Below, one piece after another: positions 34,503-43,182 of a stretch of DNA of 48,097 bases. A model generated the notes under the pieces. That model ran no database searches. It had not been told where the DNA came from and saw only the letters and a program-made list of their open reading frames with translations. The translations under genes were made by a program, and so were the position numbers. This stretch comes from Hyphomicrobiales bacterium. GTDB lineage: Bacteria; Pseudomonadota; Alphaproteobacteria; Rhizobiales; Rhizobiaceae. Within the stretch, counting starts at the first letter, position 1, and every line of letters begins with the position of its first letter. The DNA lies in assembly GCA_011087605.1 (NCBI GenBank), contig JAALLE010000021.1, positions 1 to 48,097 of the forward strand, in the 5' to 3' direction.

Positions 34503-35516
34503 TTGGGCATCAAAATAACCCTGTCCACCATTGCTGACGATCTGGGAGTTTCAACCGCAACCGTGTCACTCGCCCTGCGGGATTCTCCGCTGGTCGCTGA
34601 AGCGACCCGGGAAAAGGTTCGCCTGCGCGCCAAGGAAATCGGTTATGTTTACGACCGGCGCGCCGCCAGCCTGCGCACCCAACGCTCCGACATTGTCGGC
34701 GTGATCGTACGCGACATAATCAACCCGTTTTTTGCAGAAATCTTGCGCTCGATCGAAGCCGAATTGGGAAGCAACCGCCAGACGTTTCTGCTGTGCAACC
34801 ATGGTGATGACATTGCCCTGCAAGAAGATTTTATCTCCACATTGATGCAGTTTGGTGCAGACGGTGTGATCATGTCACCGTCCGTGGGAACCAGCCGCGA
34901 AGACATTGAGCGCATCGAACAAAACGGCCTGCCAGTCACGCTGGTTGCCAGGACAGTGGAAGACACTTCGGTTCCAGCCTTTCTTGGAAACGACGAAGCC
35001 GGATTTCATTTGATTACAAAATATCTGATCGAGCATGGGCACAAGGATATCGCTCTGGTGGGTGGAACCAGACTGACATCAACTGGCCGCGCCCGTCGAG
35101 CAGGCTTTGCCAAAGCCTATGCGGATGCGGGCATTGCTCTGCCGCAGCGCCAGGACATTGAAACACCCTATGACCGCAAAGCCGGGTTTGATGCGGTGGA
35201 ACAAATTCTGTCACACGGTCCGGCTCCAACGGCCATCGCCTGCTGTAGCGATACTGTCGCATTGGGTGTCATGCATGGTTTGCGAAGCCGGGGGCTGGAA
35301 CCTGGCAAAGATATTGCGGTGACCGGATACGATGATATCGAAGAAGCCAGCTTTTCAGCTCCACCACTAACCACCGTTGCCGACGGTCATGACGAGATCG
35401 GGCGACTTGCTGCACGGGCATTGTTCGCCAAGATCAGTGGCAAGGGAGCTGAAAATCAGGCGGTGTTTATTGAACCGCAACTGAAAATCCGGGATTCGGT
35501 TCACAAATTGAGCTGA
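34503..35516 (+). CDS. LacI-family transcriptional regulator
   Basis: A 337-residue DNA-binding repressor or activator. The N-terminal helix-turn-helix TLSTIADDLGVSTATVSLALRDS is followed by a hinge and a periplasmic-binding-protein-like effector domain (GVIVRDIINPFFAEIL, LVGGTRLTSTGRARRAGF, GYDDIEEASFSAPPLTTV). The TTG start is supported by AAGGA at 34491-34495 with 7-base spacing. It diverges from the deaminase-creatininase-CobW-amidase operon and converges on denD, so either may be its target. The effector is unknown; purine-responsive members exist, but nothing in the sequence proves that. Confidence 0.92.
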   Translation: MGIKITLSTIADDLGVSTATVSLALRDSPLVAEATREKVRLRAKEIGYVYDRRAASLRTQRSDIVGVIVRDIINPFFAEILRSIEAELGSNRQTFLLCNHGDDIALQEDFISTLMQFGADGVIMSPSVGTSREDIERIEQNGLPVTLVARTVEDTSVPAFLGNDEAGFHLITKYLIEHGHKDIALVGGTRLTSTGRARRAGFAKAYADAGIALPQRQDIETPYDRKAGFDAVEQILSHGPAPTAIACCSDTVALGVMHGLRSRGLEPGKDIAVTGYDDIEEASFSAPPLTTVADGHDEIGRLAARALFAKISGKGAENQAVFIEPQLKIRDSVHKLS

Positions 35517-35580
35517 ATCGATCCCAAAGCTGTAGCCATTACGTGTTTCTACTTTCAGAACTGATGCCCAGATCCGTTCG

Positions 35581-36549
35581 CTAATCTGACAACTCGTCTT
35601 CGACATGCGCCTGAATGATGTCTTCAAAGCTTGTTTCGGCAGTAAAACCCAGTGAGGCCGCCCGTTCGGCAACGAATTTGCGGGGCCAGTTGGCGACGAT
35701 TCCAGAAATGGTTTCATCCACCTTGCGCTCAACCAGCGACGCGGTTTCAGCTCCGGCCACCTTTTCAAGCGCCGCGATCATTTCGCCAACGGTGATTGCC
35801 AGACCCGGCATGGTCAGATTGCGTCTTGGACCCACCGTCTCGCCGTCAATTTCAGCAGCGTGAATGCAGAACCCCACTGCCGAGCGCGGGCTGGCCATCC
35901 AATGCATGACGTCTTCTGATACGGGCAGAACCGCGGGCAGGCCGGAGAGTGGCTCACGGATAATATTGGAAAAGAATCCTGACGCTGCAAGGTTTGGCTT
36001 GCCGGGTCGCACAACGATGGTCGGCAGCCGCATGCCGATACCGTCCAGATGACCTTTGCGCGTATAATCTGTCAGCAATAGTTCGCCAATCGCCTTTTGT
36101 GTTCCGTAAGAAGTCAGCGGCGTCAGATGAAACTCATCATCAATTGCTTCGGGAAATGGCGCCCCGAATACCGCAATGGACGACGCATAAACCACCCGCG
36201 GGCAATAACCACTGCGTGCAACGATCGAATCAAACAGGTTCTGCGTCCCCTGAAGATTGACCCGATAGCCTTTTTGAAAGTCGCTTTCGGCCTCTCCTGA
36301 GACAATCGCCGCCAGATGGAATATTACATCCGGGTTGTGGTCGACCAGGGCGTCCACGACAGAAGCATCAGAGATGTCGCCAGCCGACATTGATACTTCG
36401 ATAGACCCTGTATCCTGAAATGATCCTTCAACTACATCAAATCCATGAATGCTGGAAATTGCGGTTCCGCGCAGTTGGCCGTCCTTTAACAAACGTTCTA
36501 TCAATTTGCGGCCAATCATGCCGGCCGCACCCATCACGAGTATTTTCAT
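35581..36549 (-). CDS. denD: D-erythronate dehydrogenase-like NAD-dependent epimerase/dehydratase
   Basis: A 322-residue extended SDR enzyme. Rossmann motif GAAGMIGRK, DVIFHLAA, SSIAVFG, the YGTQKA catalytic Tyr-Lys, and the family-typical RLPTIVVRPGKPN followed by FFSNIIREPL. The last block is characteristic of DenD, which oxidises D-erythronate at C2. ATG 36549 (MKILVMGAAG) is chosen over a TTG extension at 36561. The start codon overlaps the TAA of an SDR remnant (TAATG), evidence that an intact SDR gene once stood upstream in the same operon. No partner decarboxylase or kinase genes of the four-carbon acid pathway are present here. Confidence 0.85.
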   Translation of the reverse strand: MKILVMGAAGMIGRKLIERLLKDGQLRGTAISSIHGFDVVEGSFQDTGSIEVSMSAGDISDASVVDALVDHNPDVIFHLAAIVSGEAESDFQKGYRVNLQGTQNLFDSIVARSGYCPRVVYASSIAVFGAPFPEAIDDEFHLTPLTSYGTQKAIGELLLTDYTRKGHLDGIGMRLPTIVVRPGKPNLAASGFFSNIIREPLSGLPAVLPVSEDVMHWMASPRSAVGFCIHAAEIDGETVGPRRNLTMPGLAITVGEMIAALEKVAGAETASLVERKVDETISGIVANWPRKFVAERAASLGFTAETSFEDIIQAHVEDELSD

Positions 36550-36641
36550 TACAGCAACCAACCCCCGTTCATCGGAATTTCTACTCCGGTATAATATGCG
36601 CTTTCATCACCTGCCAGACGATTACCCATCAACCGACTCCC
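36549..36641 (-). pseudogene. 3' remnant of a short-chain dehydrogenase gene
   Basis: The - strand frame upstream of denD reads NRLAGDESAYYTGVEIPMNG then GWLL and TAA. That is the C-terminal signature of classical SDR enzymes (normally LASDES.Y.TG.....DGG). Only about 30 codons survive; an in-frame TAA lies at 36642-36644 and there is no start or ribosome binding site for it. The remnant overlaps the last codons of the GNAT gene in another frame. A deletion seems to have removed the rest of the SDR gene and joined the acetyltransferase gene to denD. Confidence 0.8.
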
Positions 36642-37305
36642 TTAATTGCTGCAATTTCCTAATTTGCTGACCATCACCATCAAAATTGGCCGGGTCAAGC
36701 CACGCTTCAAATGCCGCACGCATTGGCGGCCACTCCTTGTCGATCAGAGAAAACCAGGCAGTGTCGCGATTTTCACCCTTCACCACCGCCGCCTGCCGAA
36801 ATACACCTTCAGGAGACATTCCAAAACGAATTGCCGCTACTTTCGACGGCTCATTGGCATTGTTGCATTTCCATTCAAACCGACGGTAACCGAGATCATC
36901 AAAGATATAGCGGGCGAATAGATAGAATGCTTCGGTTGTGACCGGAGTGCGCGATATCCGACCACCCCAGAAAATATGACCGGTTTCAATGACACCATTC
37001 GCCGGATCAATGCGCATCAAAGTCTGACGACCTTCCACGGTGTCTGTGCGCTTGTCGATCACTGCGAAATAAAGCGGATCATCGCTGGCCTGCGCCGCCT
37101 CAAGCCAGGGTTGAAACTTTTCAAGGCTTTGTGGGGCTAATTCAGGCAGATAGGCAAACCGGTCATCGGCATCCGACAGCGACGCGGCGGAATATAGCTG
37201 CGCGCCGTGGGCCGCGGCATTGAACGGTTCCAGCCGAACATATCTTCCGTCCAGCACTTTTCGTTCTGGAGCAGGACGCTCGACCCAGTCAGCCAGATCC
37301 ACCAT
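36622..37305 (-). CDS. GNAT-family N-acetyltransferase (RimJ/RimL type)
   Basis: A 227-residue acetyltransferase using acetyl-CoA. Seen: LDGRYVRLEPF at the start of the domain, IDPANGVIETGHIFWG (beta-bulge region), VTTEAFYLFARYIFDDLGYRRFEWKCNNANEPS, and KVAAIRFGMSPEGVFRQAAVVKGENRDTAWFSL. This RimJ/L-like pattern acts on protein N-termini, antibiotics or small amines; the target is unknown. The start at 37305 follows GGAGGA at close spacing; longer starts up to 37398 run toward the divergent aminotransferase. Its last residues (about RESVDG) read into the SDR remnant, so the C-terminus may have been changed by that deletion. Confidence 0.87.
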   Translation of the reverse strand: MVDLADWVERPAPERKVLDGRYVRLEPFNAAAHGAQLYSAASLSDADDRFAYLPELAPQSLEKFQPWLEAAQASDDPLYFAVIDKRTDTVEGRQTLMRIDPANGVIETGHIFWGGRISRTPVTTEAFYLFARYIFDDLGYRRFEWKCNNANEPSKVAAIRFGMSPEGVFRQAAVVKGENRDTAWFSLIDKEWPPMRAAFEAWLDPANFDGDGQQIRKLQQLRESVDG

Positions 37306-37409
37306 CTGATCCTCCATAGATTCAGGTATTAATTTCGACGACACTCTTGCGGTATCGCCCGATTGCATGGACAATCCAAGCCACAATTTTCCCAACACAC
37401 AAGTGCTTC

Positions 37410-38579
37410 ATGATAAAGACTATCGCTGGATTTGATCGCATTGGCGAAGAAAACGCGTTTGCCGTATTGGCCCGGGCCACTGAACTTGCAGCAGGTGGCA
37501 TGGATGTTATCAATTTGGGCATCGGACAGCCGGATTTTCCAACCCCTGATCATATTGTCGAAGCAGCGGTGAAAGCGCTGCGCGACGGTCATCATGGCTA
37601 TACGCCGGCGACCGGCATTCTGCCACTTCGTGAAGCGGTTGCGATGCGCACGTTGCAAACCACCGGTGTGGAAGTATCGCCGGAAAATGTTTGCATCATG
37701 CCCGGCGGCAAGGTGACGATGTTCGCAGCTATCCTGATGATGGGTGAACCGGGCACCGAGATCATGTATCCCGACCCGGGATTTCCGATTTATCGATCAA
37801 TGATTGAGTTTACCGGCGCCAAGCCGGTTCCGATTCCGGTGCGCGAGGAAAATGGTTTTGCATTTTCCGGCGAAGAAGCGCTTTCGCTTGTCAATGAGAA
37901 GACAAGACTGGTCATATTGAACTCCCCGGCCAATCCGACAGGTGGTGTTACCCCGCGCGCAGAAATTGAAATGCTGGTCAATGGTCTGGATCAATTTCCC
38001 GACACCGCCATTCTGTCAGACGAAATTTATGACGTGATGACTTATGATGGGGAGGAGCATGTTTCGCTTCTGACTTTCCCGCAAATTCGAGATCGCCTCA
38101 TCGTCCTTAACGGTTGGTCAAAAACCTGGGCCATGACTGGCTGGCGCATGGGTTGGTCGATCTGGCCCGATGCCCTGTATGACAATGTGCGCAAACTGGC
38201 TGTCAATGCCTGGTCCTGCGTCAACGCTCCGAGCCAATATGCAGGCATTGCGGCCATTGAAGGCCCTCAGGATGCGATTGCTGATATGATGAAGGCGTTT
38301 GATGAACGTCGCAAACTTGTTGTGTCGCGAGCCAATGCTCTGCCCAACATATCCTGCGCCACGCCGAAAGGGGCGTTTTATGCATTTCCCAATGTTTCAA
38401 AGACCGGTTGGAAGGCGAAGGAACTGGCATCCGCTCTGCTGGAAGAATCGGGCGTCGCGATCATTGGCGGTCCGGACTTTGGCATTCTGGGTGAGGGATA
38501 TATCCGTCTGTCCTACGCCAATTCAGCAGAAAACATTGACCGAGCGCTGGATCGGATTGACGCGTTCTTAGGCAAATAG
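37410..38579 (+). CDS. PLP-dependent class I/II aminotransferase
   Basis: A 389-residue fold-type I aminotransferase related to aspartate/aromatic aminotransferases. Seen: NLGIGQPDFPTPDHI, GYTPATGILPLREAV, YPDPGFPIYRS, LNSPANPTGG, SDEIYDVMTYDG, the Schiff-base Lys238 in GWSKTWAMTGWRMGW, and YIRLSYANS with the carboxylate-binding Arg. ATG 37410 is preferred over an ORF extension to 37347; the ribosome binding site is weak. It diverges from the GNAT gene and converges on the orphan TRAP-type binding protein with a 14-base gap. The amino donor and acceptor cannot be fixed from sequence. Confidence 0.92.
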   Translation: MIKTIAGFDRIGEENAFAVLARATELAAGGMDVINLGIGQPDFPTPDHIVEAAVKALRDGHHGYTPATGILPLREAVAMRTLQTTGVEVSPENVCIMPGGKVTMFAAILMMGEPGTEIMYPDPGFPIYRSMIEFTGAKPVPIPVREENGFAFSGEEALSLVNEKTRLVILNSPANPTGGVTPRAEIEMLVNGLDQFPDTAILSDEIYDVMTYDGEEHVSLLTFPQIRDRLIVLNGWSKTWAMTGWRMGWSIWPDALYDNVRKLAVNAWSCVNAPSQYAGIAAIEGPQDAIADMMKAFDERRKLVVSRANALPNISCATPKGAFYAFPNVSKTGWKAKELASALLEESGVAIIGGPDFGILGEGYIRLSYANSAENIDRALDRIDAFLGK

Positions 38580-38593
38580 CCGCTCAAAATCAG

Positions 38594-39574
38594 TTACAGG
38601 GCTTTGTCGGCCTGCACCACCAACTGAAGCAAATGACGATTTTCATAGGCATCCCAAATTGGCTTCATTGTGGTGATCCAATCTTTGCGCTGCTGTTGGG
38701 TGAGCCCGCGCACCGGCACGCCGGATCGGATAATGGTGCGTTTGGCGTTTACCTGGCGTTGATCGGCATCAAAATTGGCCTGTTTGGAGATCCGCGAAAT
38801 TAATTCCGAAAGGGATTTTTTCAAATTTGCATCGAGCCCCACCCACCAGGTTCGCGAGGCCAGCAACACATGGCCGCGATAGGTGTGATTGGTCTGCGTA
38901 ACCCCCTTATGCATCTGGGCTGTATTATTGCCCATCAAGGTCACCCAATCGGTCACCTGCGCGTCGATACGCCCGTCTTTGATGGCTGCGGCGAGTTGCT
39001 CCCTATTCACCGATTGTTCGATACCATCCAACAAATCGATCATTTGAGAGACGCTGGAACTGGGTTGGGTGCGAACCTTCAGACCAGCCATATCTGCCGG
39101 CAAAACGACTGGCCGCTTGGCTGAAATCTGGTCGAAATGCCCGTTCCAGATTGCAGCCAGTGTGACATCAAATCTGACCAAAGATTCACTCATCCGATTG
39201 CCTGCCAAAGTCAAAAATCTTTGCACAGCTCGCACATCGCGAAAGGCAAATGGCAAATCAAACACTCGATAATCGCCGGCGACCGCAGCAAGCTCCGAAA
39301 ACGACGGCAATGTCATGTCTACCGATCCAGATTGCAGGGCCGTCACCGACAAGGCGGAGGCAAATAGTTTGTCGTCCAATATAACTTGCAGACAGGCGCG
39401 GCCTTGCAACTCCGAATTGATGGCAGACTGCAAGCTTTTTAATGCCGACTGGCGTGCAGGGGTCTCCGATTGCGGTGCCAGTCCGAGGCGAATTACCAGT
39501 TCGCGATCATCGCAACGTGCTTCGGCCTGCACCATAAACAGCCACATCGATGCCAGAACAAAGACAAGTCTCAT
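38594..39574 (-). CDS. Orphan TRAP-type (DctP family) periplasmic binding protein
   Basis: A 326-residue secreted protein with a Sec signal (MRLVFVLASMWLFMVQAEA). The mature part has the DctP pattern: AINSELQGRACLQVIL, SGSVDMTLPSFSELAAVAGDYRVFDLPFAFRDV, ADMAGLKVRTQPSSSVSQM, and LLASRTWWVGLD. No DctQ or DctM gene is adjacent. It is the last gene of the molybdate operon and overlaps modC by 4 bases. It may bind a carboxylate for an unlinked TRAP permease, or act with the ABC system; the second would be unusual and is inference. Confidence 0.8.
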   Translation of the reverse strand: MRLVFVLASMWLFMVQAEARCDDRELVIRLGLAPQSETPARQSALKSLQSAINSELQGRACLQVILDDKLFASALSVTALQSGSVDMTLPSFSELAAVAGDYRVFDLPFAFRDVRAVQRFLTLAGNRMSESLVRFDVTLAAIWNGHFDQISAKRPVVLPADMAGLKVRTQPSSSVSQMIDLLDGIEQSVNREQLAAAIKDGRIDAQVTDWVTLMGNNTAQMHKGVTQTNHTYRGHVLLASRTWWVGLDANLKKSLSELISRISKQANFDADQRQVNAKRTIIRSGVPVRGLTQQQRKDWITTMKPIWDAYENRHLLQLVVQADKAL

Positions 39575-40266
39575 GTGCCCGCATCATCCCGCCGCCGCGT
39601 GGTTGGTGGTTGTGTTGCCTTTCGAAATTCTCCGGGTGTTAGTTCCTGATTTATGGTGCCACCGTCAATCGTAAAAATCAGGTCAGCCAGTTGCAGAATT
39701 TCGTCACGGTGATGGCTGACATAAACAATTGGAATTGTAGTTTCGTCCCGCAACCGCTCCAGATATGGCAATACTTGTGCGCGTCTGGAATCGTCGAGAC
39801 CGGTCAGCGGCTCGTCAAGCAACAAGACTTGAGGATCGGAAAGGATGGCCCTCCCTAATGCCACTCGTTGGGCCTCGCCCCCGGACAGATTGCGCGGCAT
39901 GCGTTCGACCAGTTCGCCGAGGTCAAGCATTTCGATGACCCCATCCCATCCGGTTTCGTGTTTCTTCATGCCAAAGGCCAGGTTGTCGCGAACCGACAGA
40001 TGTGGAAACAGGATGGGTTCTTGAAACACCACACCAAGACGCCGCTTTTCGGTCGGCAGGTTGACTTCACTGTGGCTGTCCAAAAGGACGTTTTCACCGA
40101 CCTGAATGAACCCGCGCTGGGGCTGCCACAGGCCCGAAATGGCACGCAATATCGTCGATTTGCCAGCACCCGATGGGCCGTAGATGGCGGTGACACCTAC
40201 GCCAGCTTCTATGTCTGCTGCAATTGGAAATGTGCCGATAGTGCCTTCCAGTTTTACCGTTAGCAT
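39571..40266 (-). CDS. modC: Molybdate ABC transporter ATP-binding protein, lacking MOP domain
   Basis: A 231-residue ABC ATPase. Walker A GPSGAGKST, RRLGVVFQEPILFPHLSV (ModC-type Q-loop), LSGGEAQRVALGRAIL, and LLLDEPLTGLDD, then SHHRDEI with the switch His. Usual ModC proteins are about 350 residues because of a C-terminal molybdate-binding MOP domain; this one ends after the ATPase core with a basic tail (TTRRRDDAGT), so regulation of the transporter by cytoplasmic molybdate through MOP is absent. It lies 3 bases after modB and overlaps the orphan TRAP-type gene. Confidence 0.88.
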   Translation of the reverse strand: MLTVKLEGTIGTFPIAADIEAGVGVTAIYGPSGAGKSTILRAISGLWQPQRGFIQVGENVLLDSHSEVNLPTEKRRLGVVFQEPILFPHLSVRDNLAFGMKKHETGWDGVIEMLDLGELVERMPRNLSGGEAQRVALGRAILSDPQVLLLDEPLTGLDDSRRAQVLPYLERLRDETTIPIVYVSHHRDEILQLADLIFTIDGGTINQELTPGEFRKATQPPTTRRRDDAGT

Positions 40267-40269
40267 AAT

Positions 40270-40965
40270 CTAGCGCTCCAGTTTTCTTTGACTGGAATTC
40301 ACCATCCATTCAGATGCCAAAATGGCGCCGAAAGACAGCACGATGGAAATTAGTATAAGCGCAAGGGCTGCGTTATCACCGCGCGGCGACTGCAACAGCG
40401 TATAAATTGCCAAAGACAATGTCTGGGTTTCACCGGGAATATTTGATACGAACGTGATTGTTGCACCAAATTCTCCAAGCGCCTTGGCAAATCCCAGCAC
40501 TACCCCGGCAATTATGCCGGGAAACGCCAGTGGCAGCGAAATCTTGAAAAACCGTTTGCTGCGTTTTGCGCCCAACGTGGCAGCCATTTCTGCCAAACGC
40601 CTGTCCTGGGTTTCAAATGCCAGACGAATAGGCCGAACCAACAATGGAAAAGCCATAATTCCCGCAGCCAGAGCCGCTCCTGCCCAGGAAAATGTAAATC
40701 CGATGCCCCACTGATCCAGCACGGACCCGATCCAACCCCGACGCCCGAATACCACTAACAGAGCATAACCTGTCACAACCGGAGGCAGCACCAACGGCAA
40801 ATGTACGAGTGCGCTCAGGAAGGCTTTGCCGAAAAATCCAGGGCCGGCGAGGATTTTGCCAATAACAATCGCGAAGGGCAAAGCCACGATCATGGCAACG
40901 CACGATACCTGCAGCGACAATCCAACAATTGCCCATATAGATGGTTCAAACAGATGAGATAGCAT
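40270..40965 (-). CDS. modB: Molybdate ABC transporter permease ModB
   Basis: A 231-residue membrane permease with about five helices. Seen: PFAIVIGKILAG, LSALVHLPLVLPPVVTGYALLV (the ModB hallmark), RGWIGSVLDQWGIGFTFSWAGAALAAGIMAFPLLVRPIRLAFE, and the EAA-like loop LAEMAATLGAKRSKRFFKISLPLAFPGIIAG. It starts 2 bases after the modA stop. Confidence 0.93.
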   Translation of the reverse strand: MLSHLFEPSIWAIVGLSLQVSCVAMIVALPFAIVIGKILAGPGFFGKAFLSALVHLPLVLPPVVTGYALLVVFGRRGWIGSVLDQWGIGFTFSWAGAALAAGIMAFPLLVRPIRLAFETQDRRLAEMAATLGAKRSKRFFKISLPLAFPGIIAGVVLGFAKALGEFGATITFVSNIPGETQTLSLAIYTLLQSPRGDNAALALILISIVLSFGAILASEWMVNSSQRKLER

Positions 40966-40967
40966 GA

Positions 40968-41726
40968 TCAGTTTCCATCCTGTTGCGGCGGTGGGACGAA
41001 ACCGGATTTTGCAAAAACCTGACCAGCATCAGACCCTTTCAGGAAACCCACGAATTTCATGGCATCGGGACTCGGATCATTGCCGGTCGTAGCCGCCCAA
41101 TAGATGATTTTGTCGTGGGCCTCGTCGGGAAATACATAAAACGATCTCACGCGCGGTTCGATCGCGGCATCCGTTCCATAGACAATGGCAGAACTTACCT
41201 CTCCCCTTGCGAGACGTCTTAGAGTGGTGCGCACATTGTCGCCAAACACGGCCTGGCGTGCTGCCGCTTGCCAAATACCCCTGTTCTGCAAGGCCTGGCG
41301 CGCATAGCGACCGGCGGGAACGCTATCGGGTTCGGCCATGGCAAACCGGTTTTCAGTCAGCAAAGCATTGAGATCGGCCCAGTTTTCAACCTCATTGCGT
41401 ACCGCCACCACCAGCCGGTTTCCCGCCAGTGGAAAGAGTTTGTCGACGGTAATCAGGTCGCGGGAAACGGCCCAATCCATCCAGTCCCTGTCAGCGGTGA
41501 TGTAGATATCCGCCGGAGCCCCGGCATCCAGTTGACGAGCCAGTTGTTGTGTCCCGGCAAAAGATAACACGACCTTGGTTCCGTGCTGACTTTCGAAGAG
41601 ATCAACGACATCATTCAACACGTCAGTCATGCTGGCAGGAGCAAATACCAACACTGAGTCTTTCGCCTGCGCGGCAAAACCCGTCAGTTGAGCGAGTAGA
41701 GTGCAGGCAAATACAATCATCCGCAT
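40968..41726 (-). CDS. modA: Molybdate-binding periplasmic protein ModA
   Basis: A 252-residue secreted receptor for molybdate or tungstate. The start at 41726 is chosen for a GGAG ribosome binding site and the signal peptide MRMIVFACTLLAQLTGFAAQA. The mature part has VFAPASMTDVLNDVVDLFE, VVLSFAGTQQLARQLDAGAPADIYITAD, LVVAVRNE and IVYGTDAAIEPRV, all typical ModA blocks that hold oxyanion-binding Ser/Ala backbone contacts. It starts 22 bases after the eda stop. No ModE gene or molybdenum-cofactor riboswitch was seen. Confidence 0.92.
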   Translation of the reverse strand: MRMIVFACTLLAQLTGFAAQAKDSVLVFAPASMTDVLNDVVDLFESQHGTKVVLSFAGTQQLARQLDAGAPADIYITADRDWMDWAVSRDLITVDKLFPLAGNRLVVAVRNEVENWADLNALLTENRFAMAEPDSVPAGRYARQALQNRGIWQAAARQAVFGDNVRTTLRRLARGEVSSAIVYGTDAAIEPRVRSFYVFPDEAHDKIIYWAATTGNDPSPDAMKFVGFLKGSDAGQVFAKSGFVPPPQQDGN

Positions 41727-41748
41727 GGTTGGTGAACTCCGACCTTGC

Positions 41749-42387
41749 TTACCGGTCCAGAGCTGACGCAGCAGCCGCGAGTTCGGTGATACCGTCCCAA
41801 TCGCCAGCCGCAATCTTTTCCTTCGGGGCAACCCAGGAGCCGCCGACACATACGACATTATCCAGAGCCAGATATTGCGGTGCCTTTTCTGCCGTCAGCC
41901 CTCCCGTGGGACAGAATTTCAAGCCTTGCAAAACCGGTGCAAGGGATTTGAGATATTGCGGCCCACCGGCCTGTTCGGCGGGGAAAAATTTCAAAAATTC
42001 ATATCCTTCAGCCATCAGGCCCATGGCCTCACTGGGGGTTGCAACACCGGGAAGCAGCGGCACATCTACCTTTTGATTGGCCTCGATCAAATCCTGTGTT
42101 GCGCCGGGGGAAACTAAAAACTGACAGCCAATTTCAACGCAGTCACGCATCATGCCGGGCGTCATCACGGTGCCTGCGCCAACAACTGCGCCTTCGACCT
42201 GTTTGGCTACCGCAGAAATGCAGGCCAGTGCCTGGGGTGTGCGCAAGGTGATTTCGATAACCGGAAGGCCACCAGCTACCAGCGCTCGGCTGGTTTGCAC
42301 GGCAATTTCTGGGTCGTTGAATTGCAGAACCGGAATCACCGGAGCAAGACCAACCACTTCGGACAGTCGTTCATTCTTGTTTTTCAT
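41749..42387 (-). CDS. eda: KDPG/KHG aldolase
   Basis: A 212-residue class I aldolase cleaving 2-keto-3-deoxy-6-phosphogluconate to pyruvate and glyceraldehyde 3-phosphate (Entner-Doudoroff). Seen: PVIPVLQFND, GGLPVIEITLRTPQAL (catalytic Glu), VGAGTVMTP, FLVSPGAT, EFLKFFPAEQAGG (Schiff-base Lys) and CPTGGLT. ATG 42387 is preferred; a TTG at 42417 is possible. It is the first gene before modABC with only a 22-base gap, an unusual operon partner. Confidence 0.92.
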   Translation of the reverse strand: MKNKNERLSEVVGLAPVIPVLQFNDPEIAVQTSRALVAGGLPVIEITLRTPQALACISAVAKQVEGAVVGAGTVMTPGMMRDCVEIGCQFLVSPGATQDLIEANQKVDVPLLPGVATPSEAMGLMAEGYEFLKFFPAEQAGGPQYLKSLAPVLQGLKFCPTGGLTAEKAPQYLALDNVVCVGGSWVAPKEKIAAGDWDGITELAAAASALDR

Positions 42388-42429
42388 TTTTATTTTTAAT
42401 TTCAAATCAGACCTCAATCTGGAGACAGA

Positions 42430-43182
42430 TTAAAGGATGCGCTTGGAAATTAAAAGCAGGCCGGCCCGAATGGATCTCTCCATTCGCTTTTTTGCACCGG
42501 CAACAAATTTTGCAAGGCGGGCGAGCGCACCATGTTCGCCCATTCTCACAATCTGAACTCGGTCGGCCTGACTGTTCTGCACATCTGGCTCTGGGGATTG
42601 CCTGCTCAATCGCTTCAATGCATGCTCAATTTTCCGGTCATAAGCATATCGGGCATAGGACGGGCCGTTATAGGTGCGGGCAAATTCCTTCCAATCTTCG
42701 ATCTGGATTGTTGGAATCAAACCTGCTCTATCGATGTATTGCGCCATCAAACGCACCTGACCTGCAGCGCCGGAACGGGCTTCAGCAACCAATGCGTCGA
42801 CACTGCCATAACCGAGCCATTGCCAATGCGCTCCCATGACCTGTCCGAGCCCCCAGGAAACAGATGACAGGGCAGCGATTCGGTTGATTTTGATTGCGCG
42901 GTTCACCAGTTCCCAGCGCCGCTCCTGGCTTCGTGGATTGCGGATTTTACCGGCTTTTGGATGGGCCAGCCCTTGTTGGCGGGCCAGTTGTCGCTGTTGA
43001 CCATTTAGCAGCCGGTCAAAATAATGGCCTTCAAAGCGAATGAGCGGTTCGCGCTTTCCGGCAAAACTGGCGAAGATCCGACCACCGGATTCAACCTCTG
43101 CGATGGCCTGCAGAGCGGCGCTTGATATTTTCAATTTATTTGCCACCACGGAAATTTCGTGAAGACATTGTGCGTCGAACAT
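42430..43182 (-). CDS. N-acetylmuramidase-family lysozyme (phage endolysin-like)
   Basis: A 250-residue protein of the N-acetylmuramidase (DUF3380) family that cuts peptidoglycan, found mostly as phage endolysins. The catalytic-region pattern is AEVESGG (Glu29/Glu31), EPLIRFEGHYFDRLL, then ALSSVSWGLGQVMGAHWQWLGY, VRLMAQYIDRAG and WKEFARTYNGPSYARYAYDRKIE. There is no signal peptide. The C-terminal tail (FVAGAKKRMERSIRAGLLLISKRIL, ~25 residues) is basic and amphipathic. No holin or other phage gene is near. The ATG at 43182 follows GAGGAG that lies inside the terminator hairpin of mmsA, so translation should be limited when that hairpin forms. Confidence 0.85.
   Translation of the reverse strand: MFDAQCLHEISVVANKLKISSAALQAIAEVESGGRIFASFAGKREPLIRFEGHYFDRLLNGQQRQLARQQGLAHPKAGKIRNPRSQERRWELVNRAIKINRIAALSSVSWGLGQVMGAHWQWLGYGSVDALVAEARSGAAGQVRLMAQYIDRAGLIPTIQIEDWKEFARTYNGPSYARYAYDRKIEHALKRLSRQSPEPDVQNSQADRVQIVRMGEHGALARLAKFVAGAKKRMERSIRAGLLLISKRIL

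Noticed and set aside
42430-43182. Prophage remnant around the muramidase
   Set aside because: Flanking genes (eda, mmsA) are ordinary metabolic genes and no other phage gene is visible.
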